A DNA stretch of 64,000 nucleotides from Asticcacaulis sp. AC402 (GCF_000495835.1 NZ_AWGC01000014.1:1-64000), one strand, 5' to 3'. Counted from the stretch's first letter, positions 39,019 to 48,199 are shown. Made by a program: numbers and translations. Notes: generated by a model from the letters alone, not told the origin.

Positions 39019-39070
39019 TTTTTTTGCGAAGGTCAGTGCTTCCACTGACTGCAACACGCAGTACGCCCGC

Positions 39071-39748
39071 CTATGGAACCCGGATAGTCACCGGCTTCCA
39101 CTCGTAACTGTCTTCACGCCGGCTTGCCGGGACCCTGGCGTTTATCTCGTCTTCCTCGCGGGCGGCAGCGATGGCCTTGGGCGCGAAGGCGTGTACCTCT
39201 TCGACCGTGTTGAAGTCGCAGGCGCTAAAGATGTCGCTCAAGGCGCTGGCCACAAGGATGTCCTGATCTTCCTCGCTGGCGTCCTTGTCGGCGTTTTCGT
39301 ACTTGGCCTCGAGTTCTTCTTCCGACGGCATGCGCATGGCGCAGGTCAGCATCATGACTTCGCCTTGCGTTTCGCTGCCCGGGGCGAAGGTGGTGCCCCT
39401 GGGGTATTTCAGGATAGCATAGACCGAACGGTCGGCCGACTGGAAGACATTGGCCGCGATCAGCCAGTTGCTCTCAGCCGCGGTACCGTCGATGGCGTGA
39501 TAGGTGACGTCGCCTTCATAGGGCTTCTTGCCGAGCATCGGATAGGTCAGGGTGATCCGGTCGCCGTCGGGCATATGGCGGATATGAACGTCCATGCCTT
39601 CATCTGCGTTGGCGATGTCCACCTGGGCAGCGTTGCCGAACGGCGTCGGGGCCTTGGCCAGGTCTGGACCGACCGGAAACATGTTACATGCCGACAGAAC
39701 CAGCATCGCCGCCCCCGCCGTTACAAGTTTGAAAAAGCCCCTCATCAC
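39071..39748 (-). CDS. lipoprotein, paralogue of the one at 37641
   Basis: A 225-residue protein with a signal peptide and lipobox LSAC. The mature protein starts NMFPVGPDLAKAP and shares the GPDL, DRSVYAILKYPRG and CDFNTVEEVHAFAP motifs with the lipoprotein at 37641. A long acidic helix (SEEELEAKYENADKDASEED) is special to this copy. The function is unknown. Both should be anchored at the periplasmic face of a membrane. The pair is separated by the family B repeat element. Confidence 0.75.
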   Translation of the reverse strand: MMRGFFKLVTAGAAMLVLSACNMFPVGPDLAKAPTPFGNAAQVDIANADEGMDVHIRHMPDGDRITLTYPMLGKKPYEGDVTYHAIDGTAAESNWLIAANVFQSADRSVYAILKYPRGTTFAPGSETQGEVMMLTCAMRMPSEEELEAKYENADKDASEEDQDILVASALSDIFSACDFNTVEEVHAFAPKAIAAAREEDEINARVPASRREDSYEWKPVTIRVP

Positions 39749-39928
39749 ATCCTCCCCGGAAAACCAGATGCAATTTATGCGGCGGTTCGAACCGCGTCAA
39801 TGCGCGCAATCGGCCACACCGGTCACACGCCGCATATTGGAAACGCCTTTTCGCTTGCCGGGTGTTCGTTTGCCGCTAGAGTGGGTTAACGGATTATGGT
39901 GTGTACGGAATTGAGTTCGGGGGATGGC

Positions 39929-41449
39929 ATGAAGACCGGTCGCAAAACGCGGTGGATAAGCAACCTGGTTTCCTCGGGTTTGGCTGTGCTGGCCCTGGCC
40001 GCCGGGCTGGCCGCGCCCGCCGTTATGGCCGCCGATGCGCCGCAAACCAGCCCGGGCACCGCGATCGCCATCATGCAGGCTTCCGCCGCACTGCAAAGCG
40101 AGGACTGCGCCGGAGCGCGGGGACCGCTGAACCAGCTATGGAACGACCCTTATCTGGCCCAGGCCGATCCTGACCTGGCCGCCAGCATGCGCGCCTCCCT
40201 GATCGCCTGTACCGCCCAGACCGACGGCATGAAGGCGGCCATCTCCCTGTCAGCAGACAATATAAAGCGCCCGAGCGCCAATGCTGCGGCTTACGACCTG
40301 CACGTCTTCCTGCTGCTGATCGACAACCAGGTACTTGCCGCCAATATCGCGCTCAACGAGGGCCTGACGCGCTTCCCGGCGACGGCGGGGGACTTTACCG
40401 ACATGTCGGTCATGGGGCTGCTGCTGCAACTGGCCGGCGTCGATGGTGAAGCCGGGCATAAACTGCTGAACCGTCTGCAAGAAGTGCGCTGGCAAGCGCA
40501 CAATCCGGCGGCGCGGCCGCTGATCGGCTTCATGCGCGTCGAAGGCCTGCGCAAGGCCCTTGCCGCCGGCGACGAGACCCACGCCGCTCTGTACCGCAAG
40601 GATATTGCCGAGGACAGCCTGGTCTATGTCATCATGCAAGGTGATGGCGAGTTGAGCGATCCCAATGTGGCACCGTTCGACGTCCGTCCGGTGATTGATC
40701 GCGAGATTCGCGCCGCGACGGAGCATGTTGCTGGCAACCCTGCCGAACTTATGGTGCTGCGCTATCTGATCCTGCTGGAGCGCGCCGACGACCAGAGCAG
40801 CCTGGCCCTGACCCAACTGGACGGCATCTTTGCCCTGGTCGAGCAATATGGCCTGCAAAATTTCCAGAACATTGAATCCTATCCCGGCCTGCTGACCGAT
40901 CGCGGTTCACTGCTGGCCGACCTGGGACGCCATATCGAGGCTGATAAGGCTTTCAAGGACGGCAATGCCAAGCTGACGCCGGAATATGCCATCAACCACA
41001 ATCTCATCTATATCAACTACCTGACCGATAGCGGGCGGGAAAAGGAAGCCCTCGCCCTGGCGGCGGGCCTGAAGACGGAGTCGATGGAGCCTGACGACCA
41101 GTTGCAACTGGCAGGGGCCAAGGCCTGCGCTCTAGCCTATGCCGGCGACGAACCGGGCTATGCGGCATCGGTTGCCGGCCTTGCCAGCCAGCCGTTGCTG
41201 CGCGTCAAGCCGGCCCTGTGCGCTGGCGACAGCGAAGGCGCGGCCCAGGCTCTGATCGCGGCGATCCGGGATCCGGGCAGCCGGCTGTCGGTGATCATGT
41301 TCATGCAGAATGGCTTGGCGCCGATTCCGTTTGGCGAGCGCGATAGGGGTTTCGTGGCGGCCATGGCGGCGGTCAAGGCCCGCCCGGATGTGGTGGCGGC
41401 GGCTCAGGCAGCAAAAATAAATATTCGCACGTGGCCTTTGAGATTTTGA
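39929..41449 (+). CDS. exported helical-repeat protein
   Basis: About 506 residues from the ATG at 39929, which has GGGGGAT upstream. Residues 10-35 are a signal peptide (GLAVLALAAGLAAPAVMAA). The mature protein is almost all alpha-helical with TPR-like pairs of helices, for example LTDRGSLLADLGRHIEADKA, where position 8, 20 and 27 consensus residues appear only partly. It probably acts as a periplasmic scaffold; no specific function is recognised. An open frame of 11 codons before the chosen ATG is not supported. Confidence 0.68.
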   Translation: MKTGRKTRWISNLVSSGLAVLALAAGLAAPAVMAADAPQTSPGTAIAIMQASAALQSEDCAGARGPLNQLWNDPYLAQADPDLAASMRASLIACTAQTDGMKAAISLSADNIKRPSANAAAYDLHVFLLLIDNQVLAANIALNEGLTRFPATAGDFTDMSVMGLLLQLAGVDGEAGHKLLNRLQEVRWQAHNPAARPLIGFMRVEGLRKALAAGDETHAALYRKDIAEDSLVYVIMQGDGELSDPNVAPFDVRPVIDREIRAATEHVAGNPAELMVLRYLILLERADDQSSLALTQLDGIFALVEQYGLQNFQNIESYPGLLTDRGSLLADLGRHIEADKAFKDGNAKLTPEYAINHNLIYINYLTDSGREKEALALAAGLKTESMEPDDQLQLAGAKACALAYAGDEPGYAASVAGLASQPLLRVKPALCAGDSEGAAQALIAAIRDPGSRLSVIMFMQNGLAPIPFGERDRGFVAAMAAVKARPDVVAAAQAAKINIRTWPLRF

Positions 41450-41459
41450 AAGTTCCAGA

Positions 41460-41520
41460 GCGCAATCCGATAAAGTGTGACGCACCCGCACGGGCGCTCC
41501 CGTTTTCGGATAAATTGCGC
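41460..41520. repeat. short intergenic repeat, family C, copy 2, hairpin
   Basis: It shares GATAAAGTG and CCGCACGGGCGCTCCCG with the block at 10298-10345. Here the outside arms GCGCAATCCG and CGGATAAATTGCGC also pair, so the whole forms a stem with an inner CGGG/CCCG hairpin. It lies 11 bp after the repeat-protein gene and could end its transcript. Confidence 0.6.
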
Positions 41521-41611
41521 GACACAACAAAAACCTAGAGCGAGATGGTGATTCTACCTAAAGCCATCCCGCTCCAATCCTCCCCAGTAATCGACGGATG
41601 ACGACAAATCC

Positions 41612-42097
41612 TTACTGCTGGCTCAGATCGCACCTGAGAGTTACAGCCTGCTTCTGCACGACGTCAACATAGTCCTGATAGTCGTGGCAGCTTAGGGTCT
41701 CCACGCGCTGACCGTCCTTGGAAGCATAGGCGGCCACTCTCAAGATCGGCCTGCCCTGAGAAATCAGATCAAACTTCGCCGGATCGACCGACTTGGCGGT
41801 CAGGCGGACGGTTTGGCTCGCCTTGGGCGGAAGGTCGTAAAGATCGGTGCCCAGATGGATGGTACCGTCTTTTGGATCGGCCATGGACGCCGTTTCCTGG
41901 GTGACGATGCCGAAATAGAGGGCGTCGAGGACCGCCGTCTCACCCGTGGCCTTGAGCTTGGCCACCGCAGCCGGCGTCAGCTTGAGCTCGACGGTGGAAC
42001 GCAGGCTGGTCGGCTTCGACTCTTCGCCCGATTGCGGCGAACATTGAACCAGGGCGAGGCCGAGGCTCGCAAACAGGGGAATGGCAAACAAACGCAT
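41612..42097 (-). CDS. lipoprotein, third of three tandem paralogues
   Basis: A 161-residue protein with lipobox LVQC after a 19-residue signal. The mature part has the shared core ADPKDGTIHLGTDLYDL, QTVRLTAKSVDPAKFDLI and YASKDGQRVETLSCHDYQDY. The same pattern is found in the next two proteins upstream. It ends in CDLSQQ with two conserved Cys (SCHDYQ and RCDL), probably a disulfide. Function unknown; a periplasmic binding or adaptor protein is possible. It is the last gene of the presumed fucosidase-lipoprotein unit. Confidence 0.75.
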   Translation of the reverse strand: MRLFAIPLFASLGLALVQCSPQSGEESKPTSLRSTVELKLTPAAVAKLKATGETAVLDALYFGIVTQETASMADPKDGTIHLGTDLYDLPPKASQTVRLTAKSVDPAKFDLISQGRPILRVAAYASKDGQRVETLSCHDYQDYVDVVQKQAVTLRCDLSQQ

Positions 42098-42174
42098 AGG
42101 ACAGCCTTTTCAAACGCGATGCCGTGCAATAGCCGCGAATTGCGACAGTTTTGCAAAGCCCGATGGCATCTGAG

Positions 42175-42669
42175 TTATTTCAAATCGCAATTCACCTTTA
42201 CCGGCTTTTCCTGGGCGACGGCGACATAATCCTGGAAGACGTCGCAGGCGATGGTCGCAACCTTGTTGCCGTCCTTGCTGGCGTAGACATTGATCAAGGC
42301 CAGCGGCTTTTGCTGCGTGATGTACGCGAGCTTGACCGGATCGACGCCGACGCCGCTCATGCGCACGGTCTGGCTGGCCGGTTCGACGGTCACCCTATCT
42401 GTGTTCAGGTGCAGAGTACCGTCCTTGGGATCGGCCATGGCCGCGGTCGCCGGAGTGACATTGCCGTAATAGAGCGTCTCCACCGTCAGCTTTTCACCGC
42501 GTGTTTTCAACCGGGCTTCGGCAGCAGGCGTCAGCGTAATGAGGACGTCATAGCTGAAATCGGCCGTCTGGGACGAAGCCGCTACGGCATCTGCGGCAGG
42601 CTTGGGTGAGCATTGGACAAGGCAGGCGGCGCCCAGCAGCAAGCCGGCAAAGACAGGCAATTTCGACAT
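42175..42669 (-). CDS. lipoprotein, second of three tandem paralogues
   Basis: A 164-residue lipoprotein (lipobox LVQC). It is the closest relative of the gene at 41612: ITLTPAAEARLKTRGEKL, ADPKDGTLHLNTD, QTVRMSGVGVDPVKLAYI and CDVFQDYVAVAQEKPVKVNC all align. The two C-terminal cysteines are kept. No known domain is recognised. It lies 77 bp from the next paralogue and 54 bp from the previous one on the same strand. Confidence 0.75.
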   Translation of the reverse strand: MSKLPVFAGLLLGAACLVQCSPKPAADAVAASSQTADFSYDVLITLTPAAEARLKTRGEKLTVETLYYGNVTPATAAMADPKDGTLHLNTDRVTVEPASQTVRMSGVGVDPVKLAYITQQKPLALINVYASKDGNKVATIACDVFQDYVAVAQEKPVKVNCDLK

Positions 42670-42723
42670 CGACGTTTTCCCTTTTGTGGTTACCCCATGT
42701 CTACACCATCTCGCTGCGGCTGC

Positions 42724-43209
42724 CTATTCTTCCCCAATCAGCTTGCAATGGATGGCAGCCGTGGTTGCCGGGGAGATCGGACCTTCGAAGAAACCGCAAT
42801 CCAGCAGGTTGTCAGGGTTAACCGTGCGCGCGGTGTAGATATTGACCAGAACATAAGGCGTTGACGTGATGTCGGCGAGGCTGGCGGTCTTGAGCCCGGT
42901 TCCCGCAACATGGACCGTCTGGTCGGCCGGCTCGACCATGACATCGTCGCGCCCGAGATCGATCTGACCCATCTCGTCGGCTATCGACGCAGCCTTGTCT
43001 GTCGGCTCGCCCCAATACATGGCAGCCACATTGACCTTTTCCTTGATTTCGCCGAGCTTAGCCCTGGCCGCCGGACTGAAGGTCAGGGCGATGTCGAAAC
43101 CCAGGGTCGTGGATGATGCCGAAAGGCTGTCCTCCGCGGGCTGGGAGGGCGGCGGCGAACAGGCCGTCGCCACCAGGAGCACAGCCAGGGTCGACAGAAC
43201 AAACCGCAT
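42724..43209 (-). CDS. lipoprotein, first of three tandem paralogues
   Basis: A 161-residue lipoprotein (lipobox ATAC). It is more divergent than the other two but keeps FSPAARAKLGEIKEKVNVAA, a QIDLGRDDVMVEPADQTVHV core, and the C-terminal pair of cysteines (LLDCGFFEG, IHCKL). Its ATG shares a base with the stop codon of the fucosidase gene (TGATG), so it is translated by coupling with the fucosidase. That suggests a surface or periplasmic role near the glycosidase. Confidence 0.75.
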   Translation of the reverse strand: MRFVLSTLAVLLVATACSPPPSQPAEDSLSASSTTLGFDIALTFSPAARAKLGEIKEKVNVAAMYWGEPTDKAASIADEMGQIDLGRDDVMVEPADQTVHVAGTGLKTASLADITSTPYVLVNIYTARTVNPDNLLDCGFFEGPISPATTAAIHCKLIGEE

Positions 43210-44837
43210 CAGACGATCCCCGATCCCATGAGCTTCAGCGCCGGCGAGAACGCTGGTCGCACCGGCGGCAGTTTCACCGTCAACCCGTCCATCCCCGGTT
43301 CAAACTGCAACGGCTCACCATGTCCCAGCAGTTCCACCCGCTCGACCTTGCCCTTGCGCAAGCGTGAACCCTCGGCCAGGCTGGCCAGGGTGACGAAGCC
43401 GCTATAGGGCCATTCCAGCGGCAGGGCGTAAAGCGTACCAGCTTTCGTGGTGTAGCGAATGTCCTCGTGGGTAAATGGCTTGGCCTCGGCTTCGTTTACA
43501 TGGCCTTCGACGATCTTGAACGGACCTTCGCCAAAGATGGCATAGGGCCGCGAGCCGAAGATGGCCTCGCCATTGACGTCCAGCCACGCCTTCATCTCAC
43601 CCAGGATAGCGACTTCCTTCTCGTCGATCTCGCCATTGCCGCGGACCGGGATTGACAGCAGCATGTTGCCATTCTTCGACACGATGTCGACCAGGCGCTG
43701 GATGACGTTTTTGGCGCTCTTATAGCCGTTGCGCTCATACAGGCCGCGATCATAGTGCCAGTTGCCGATGCAGGTGCAGGTCTGCCAGACATTATCGCGC
43801 AGGCGATCGGAATAGCCGCGCTCGATGTCCTCAGTGATAGCCTTGCGCTGGGTGTCGTCCAGTTTCTTGCCGGTGGCGATGACGTCCGCCGTGCCGTGCC
43901 ACTTGGCGGCCTGATTGTAGTAATAGGCGGTGGCGTCCAGGCCGTATTGTTCCAGCGGCAGTCCGTAGTTATCGAAATAGACCAGGTCCGGCCTGTATTT
44001 GTCGATCATGTCATTCTGGCGCAGCAGCCACTTTTTCGCATAGTAGGCGCCGTTGGGCGGAACCGTCTCCAGCCACTGGCCGGAGGTGGAGTTGATGTGG
44101 TCCTGCATAGCCTTAACGGAATTGATGCCGTCGGGCGGTGGCATGTCGCCGAACCGGCCGGTATAGAGCTCTTGCGGGTCGTAGCCGTCCCACCACTTGC
44201 CCTTGCCGTCGGCCTTGGTCAGGCGGGCGGCGTCGTAGCGCAGACCCTTGACCGGCCCTTCGGCGTCGTAGCCATAGGCGGTCTGCCACCAATGCCAGGC
44301 ATGGGCGGCGTGGTTGGACAGGCCGAACTTGAGGCCTTGGGCGCGGGCGGCCTTGGCAAAGTCGCCGCAGATGTCACGCTTGGGGCCAATATTGACCGAA
44401 TTCCAGTTCTGGTATTTCGAATCGTAGAGATCGAAATTGTCGTGGTGGTTGGCCATGGCGACGAAGTACTTGGCGCCGATCGACTTGTAGAGCGCCAGCA
44501 GACCTTCCGGATCGAACTTCTCAGCCTTCCAGTCTTTCAGGAACTCCATGAAGCCGAACTGGGCCGGGTGGCCGTAGGTTTTGGTATGGTGCTCGTAATA
44601 GAAATTGCCCTGGATATACATCTGGCGGCCGTACCAGTCGCCGCATTCCGGGATGCATTGTGGGCCCCAGTGGGCCCACAGACCCAGCTTGGCGTCGCGG
44701 AACCAGTCCGGCGTCTGGTAGCCGGCGCCCAGCGACTCCCAGGTCGGCTTGAACGGGGCCGGGGCGGCTTCGGCAGCGGTAGGTAAGGCAGCCACAGCGG
44801 GTGCAGCGGTCAATAGGGTACGGCGCGACAGTTTCAT
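43209..44837 (-). CDS. alpha-L-fucosidase, GH29
   Basis: A 542-residue enzyme. The N-terminus has a Tat-type twin-arginine signal (SRRTLLTAAPAVAAL), so it is exported folded. The GH29 catalytic region is seen as KLGLWAHWGPQCIPE, AKYFVAMANHHDNFDLYDSK and DLVYFDNYGLPLEQYG, in which Asp of YFDNYG is the likely nucleophile. The acid/base residue is not certain from sequence alone. It would release alpha-linked L-fucose from oligosaccharides such as xyloglucan. Its ATG overlaps the stop of the esterase gene (ATGA), and the L-fucose catabolic genes are at 57.6-64 kb. Confidence 0.95.
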   Translation of the reverse strand: MKLSRRTLLTAAPAVAALPTAAEAAPAPFKPTWESLGAGYQTPDWFRDAKLGLWAHWGPQCIPECGDWYGRQMYIQGNFYYEHHTKTYGHPAQFGFMEFLKDWKAEKFDPEGLLALYKSIGAKYFVAMANHHDNFDLYDSKYQNWNSVNIGPKRDICGDFAKAARAQGLKFGLSNHAAHAWHWWQTAYGYDAEGPVKGLRYDAARLTKADGKGKWWDGYDPQELYTGRFGDMPPPDGINSVKAMQDHINSTSGQWLETVPPNGAYYAKKWLLRQNDMIDKYRPDLVYFDNYGLPLEQYGLDATAYYYNQAAKWHGTADVIATGKKLDDTQRKAITEDIERGYSDRLRDNVWQTCTCIGNWHYDRGLYERNGYKSAKNVIQRLVDIVSKNGNMLLSIPVRGNGEIDEKEVAILGEMKAWLDVNGEAIFGSRPYAIFGEGPFKIVEGHVNEAEAKPFTHEDIRYTTKAGTLYALPLEWPYSGFVTLASLAEGSRLRKGKVERVELLGHGEPLQFEPGMDGLTVKLPPVRPAFSPALKLMGSGIV

Positions 44838-46804
44838 TGGCTGATCTCCATCTCGAACGGTCCGGCGGGCAGGTCGTCCTGGCTGTAAAGGTTGACATAG
44901 GGGCTGTCGGCCCAGGCGTAGCGCACCTTGATGACGCCGATGCGGTTGGCGCCCTGGAGGATGATGCGGTCGCCGTCAGGTGTTGCCGAAACAAAGGTGC
45001 AGTCGGTTTCTGTACAGGCTTCAAAGCCCAGGGCAGTATTGCCGGAATAGGTGACCAGACCGCCGCTGGTGTTTTTGAAGGTGACGATCAGGTCATCGAC
45101 CATGCGCGCGACACTGACCGGTTCCGGTCCCGAAGGCGTGACGGACCTGCCATAGACCACGCTCTGGGCGGCCCGGGCCAGGCGGTTGCCGATGACGGTC
45201 TTCTGCGTCGGATGGATGTCAAAACGGTCGCCGACATCCAGGCTGATGGCAAGGCCGGCATGGGGGTCGGCCTTGACGGCCAGGCGTTGCGATTCGCGCA
45301 GACGCGCCCAGCCGGAATTGACCGGCCTTGACGCCACCGGGCCATAGTCTGCCAGTTGCACAATCAGGAAGGGCAGGGCGGGATTGTCGAACTTTTGCCG
45401 CCAGTCGTTCATCCATGCCGTCACCAGGGACTGGTACTCGACGGGGGAATCGACATTGGCCTCGCCCTGGTACCAGGCGACTCCCTTGATTGTGTAGGGG
45501 GCAACGGGTGCGATCATGGCGTTGTAAAGGGTGGTCAGGCCGTTGGGCACGGCCCAGGGCTCGCCGGCCACCCTGGCGCCGGGACGGATCGGACCGGAGA
45601 TCTTGTAGCGCCAGACATTGGGCAGGCCCACCGTGGAGCCATCCGCGAAGCGGATCTTCTTTTCGCTGGTCTTGCCGTAAAGGCCGCCACCGCCGCCGGT
45701 GTCGGTGACACGAACGACAATGACGTTGCGTCCGGCCTTAAGCGTGCCGGCGGGCAGGTCATAGTCTCGCGGTGTGTTCCAGCCGTAGGTCGTGCCGGCC
45801 TTGACGCCATTGATCCACGTGATGTCGACATCGTCGATGGGCCCCAGGCTCAGGCGCGCCGCCTGTGCCGCCTGGGCCTTCGTGACCGTGACGGCCGTGC
45901 GGTACCAGACGATGCCGTCGAACGTGGTCAGCTCCGGATCGGGTGAGCCCTCCCAGATGACATCGGGCACAATGGTCTTCCAGTCTGTGTCGCGGAACTT
46001 GGGCTCAATCCATTGCAGCTTGGTGGCGAGATCGTCCTCGGTCGCCTTCCAGGCGTCCTGGGTGGCGGCGGCCCACTGGGTCTGGGCGGCGGCCCGGTCG
46101 CTGGCGTAGAGGTTCAGGGCGTCGAGACCAGGACGATAGCTGGCGACTGCGCCCAGGCCCTCCTTGCTCATCCAGGCCTGGATAAAGGTGCCGCCCCAGG
46201 ATGCATGGATCATGCCGACCGGGACATTTTCTGTCTTGGCCAGCGACTTGCTCATGAAGTAACAGACGGCCGAGGCATCGCCGACAGTCTGCGGTGTGAC
46301 CACCTGCCACGGTGTCGCTTTGCCAAGCTCAGACTGCGGCGTGATGGCCGCGACGCGGTCGAGGGTGATGAAGCGCAGCTTGTCGTTGCTGGTGTTCAGT
46401 TCAGAGCCGGCATTGGTGGTATAGCGGACGGTAAATTCCATGTTCGACTGGCCGGAACACAGATAGACGTCACCGACCAGAATGTCGGCCAGGGTGGTCG
46501 TCTGGATGCCGTCCGAAACGGCCAGGGTGTAAGGCCCGCCGGCCTTGGCAGGTGGCAGTTGTGACGCCCACTTTCCGGCGGCATTGGCCGTTGCGGTCGC
46601 CTTGGAGCCGTTGAAGGTTACGGTGACGGCCGAACCGGGCACCGCCTTACCCCAGACCTTGATCGCGGCATCACGCTGCAGGACGGCGTGGTCGCCGAAG
46701 ACACCGGCGAATCGTGGGGCTTCGGCGGCCAGAGCGCACACGGGAAGGACGAAACAGGCGATAGCGCCCAGGGCGGCTGCGCCGGCGCGCAATGGCAAGA
46801 ACAT
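44834..46804 (-). CDS. sialate O-acetylesterase-like exported esterase
   Basis: About 656 residues from the ATG at 46804. A signal peptide (AIACFVLPVCALA) precedes an SGNH-type esterase domain: the catalytic Ser in VYLCSGQSNMEF, the oxyanion Gly-Asn region near GVAWYQGEANV, and the late catalytic Asp-His in FDIHPTQKTVIGN. An inserted sugar-binding beta-sandwich domain lies around residues 265-420. Such enzymes remove acetyl groups from sugars. Because no sialic acid gene is near and fucosidase follows directly, de-acetylation of plant or algal glycans is a likely role. Confidence 0.9.
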   Translation of the reverse strand: MFLPLRAGAAALGAIACFVLPVCALAAEAPRFAGVFGDHAVLQRDAAIKVWGKAVPGSAVTVTFNGSKATATANAAGKWASQLPPAKAGGPYTLAVSDGIQTTTLADILVGDVYLCSGQSNMEFTVRYTTNAGSELNTSNDKLRFITLDRVAAITPQSELGKATPWQVVTPQTVGDASAVCYFMSKSLAKTENVPVGMIHASWGGTFIQAWMSKEGLGAVASYRPGLDALNLYASDRAAAQTQWAAATQDAWKATEDDLATKLQWIEPKFRDTDWKTIVPDVIWEGSPDPELTTFDGIVWYRTAVTVTKAQAAQAARLSLGPIDDVDITWINGVKAGTTYGWNTPRDYDLPAGTLKAGRNVIVVRVTDTGGGGGLYGKTSEKKIRFADGSTVGLPNVWRYKISGPIRPGARVAGEPWAVPNGLTTLYNAMIAPVAPYTIKGVAWYQGEANVDSPVEYQSLVTAWMNDWRQKFDNPALPFLIVQLADYGPVASRPVNSGWARLRESQRLAVKADPHAGLAISLDVGDRFDIHPTQKTVIGNRLARAAQSVVYGRSVTPSGPEPVSVARMVDDLIVTFKNTSGGLVTYSGNTALGFEACTETDCTFVSATPDGDRIILQGANRIGVIKVRYAWADSPYVNLYSQDDLPAGPFEMEISQ

Positions 46805-46848
46805 AACAGCACCCTCAACTCTTGATCTTTGCGCCGATAACGGCAAAC

Positions 46849-46862
46849 AATTGCCTGCAATT
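46849..46862. promoter_or_regulatory. 14-bp palindrome upstream of the esterase operon
   Basis: AATTGC-CT-GCAATT is a perfect 6+6 palindrome 44 bp before the esterase start codon, in the divergent region shared with the LacI-type gene. It does not resemble the LacI-type operators at 48186 and 53250, so a different regulator, perhaps of fucose genes, would act here. Confidence 0.35.
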
Positions 46863-47027
46863 CAAGTGCTTTTTGTACGACAACTGACCCGTAAGATTTT
46901 CGCCGGCCAAAGGAATTTCATCAGCGAACACAGTGTGACCGTTATCAACCCATTTGCCAAGCCTTGGTTTGCGTCCTATACATGGCCTGAACCACAAGGC
47001 GCGGCGTCTTGAAACGCGCCGGGATGA

Positions 47028-48107
47028 ATGAGGGATGTAATCAGTTTGGCGCGCAGGCTCAGTCGCCGGGGAGGCAATATCGTCACCATTCACGATGTGG
47101 CGCGCCATGTCGGTGTGTCGCCCATGACTGTGTCGCGCGTTATCAATGGTGAAAAAAACGTCCGCGAGGAAACTCGTACCAAGGTTCTGGCTTCGGTCGA
47201 GGCGCTGAACTACTCACCCAATCTTGCTGCGCGATCCCTGGCCACCCAGGATTCGGCGCGAATTGGTCTGCTCTATTCCAATCCGTCGGTTGCGTTTTTG
47301 AGCGAATTCCTGCTCGGTATCCTGTCGGAAAGCTCCCTTAGCGGAGCGCAACTTTTGATTGAATCGTGCGAAGGGCCCGAAGGCGCCACTGCCGCGCTGG
47401 AAAAGATGAAGGCCGCTGGCTGCGACGGCGTCATCCTGTCACCGCCGCTCAGCGATTCGTCGCGGGTCGCCAAGATTTTGCGCGACATGAACCTGCCGTT
47501 CGTCGGTGTAGCCATGGCGCGGCCGGACCCCCTGGTGTGCTGCGTTACCATCGACGACTACAAGGCCGCCTTGACCATGACCCGGCGGCTTATCGAGTTG
47601 GGCCACCGGCGCATCGGCTTTATCAAGGGCCACCCCAACGCCTATGCCAGTCAAATGCGTTTCGAAGGCTTCGAGGCGGCGATGAAAAAGGCCGATCTGG
47701 AGGTCGATCCGGCTTTGGTCGCTCAAGGCTATTTCACCTACCGCTCGGGCTTCGACGCCGCCGAACGGCTTCTGGCGCAGAAGGACAGGCCGACAGCCAT
47801 CTTCGCCAGCAATGACGATATGGCCGCTGGCGCTGTGGCAACGGCTCACCGCCTGGGGCTGGACGTGCCCGACCACATCACCATCGTCGGTTTCGACGAC
47901 ACCGCCATGGCGTCGTCCGTATGGCCGGAACTGACCACGGTGCGTCAGCCGATTGCTGATATGGCGGCGCTGAGCGTCCGGTTGATGAATGATCAGATCC
48001 GCGCCAAACGGTTGGGGCGTCCTTTCGAACCTGTCCGTGAAATTCGCGATTTTTCGCTGATCGAGCGCCAGTCATCGGCACCCGTGGCGACAGGTGGAGG
48101 ATTGTAA
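47028..48107 (+). CDS. xylR: LacI-family regulator, probable XylR
   Basis: A 359-residue repressor. The N-terminal helix-turn-helix begins with TIHDVARHVGVSPMTVSRVI, and the hinge helix reads NLAARSLATQ. The periplasmic-binding-type ligand domain has IFASNDDMAAGAVATAH and TIVGFDDTAMASSVWPELT. It stands just upstream of xylX and in the same direction, and a perfect LacI-type operator covers the xylX promoter. It probably represses xylose genes and is released by D-xylose. About 20 residues before the HTH look like an extension; a later start is possible. Confidence 0.85.
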   Translation: MRDVISLARRLSRRGGNIVTIHDVARHVGVSPMTVSRVINGEKNVREETRTKVLASVEALNYSPNLAARSLATQDSARIGLLYSNPSVAFLSEFLLGILSESSLSGAQLLIESCEGPEGATAALEKMKAAGCDGVILSPPLSDSSRVAKILRDMNLPFVGVAMARPDPLVCCVTIDDYKAALTMTRRLIELGHRRIGFIKGHPNAYASQMRFEGFEAAMKKADLEVDPALVAQGYFTYRSGFDAAERLLAQKDRPTAIFASNDDMAAGAVATAHRLGLDVPDHITIVGFDDTAMASSVWPELTTVRQPIADMAALSVRLMNDQIRAKRLGRPFEPVREIRDFSLIERQSSAPVATGGGL

Positions 48108-48158
48108 ACGCATTATGATTTCAATTTTATGGAATCGTCACGAGTTCCTAACTTTGAC

Positions 48159-48187
48159 TTGACAATGTGCTGCGTGTGACTGATATG
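48159..48187 (+). promoter_or_regulatory. promoter of the xylX operon
   Basis: TTGACA (48159-48164) and GATATG (48182-48187) are separated by 17 bp. Transcription would start near 48194, inside the LacI-type operator, about 110 bp before the xylX start codon. Confidence 0.6.
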
Positions 48188-48199
48188 TTAGCGCTAACA
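48186..48199. promoter_or_regulatory. XylR operator at xylX
   Basis: TGTTAGCGCTAACA is a perfect 14-bp palindrome with the CG centre of LacI-family operators. It overlaps the -10 element and the presumed start site. A closely related site lies at 53250-53263 before the transporter gene. This matches my memory of the Caulobacter xyl operator. Confidence 0.85.

Larger units (their letters stand above)
38331..39070. other. 740-bp intergenic region between the paralogous lipoproteins
   Basis: It holds a possible antitoxin-like fragment (38437-38628) and the 307-bp repeat element at 38712-39018. The rest shows no coding character on either strand. The region may be the scar of insertions between two genes duplicated in tandem. 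Confidence 0.5.
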
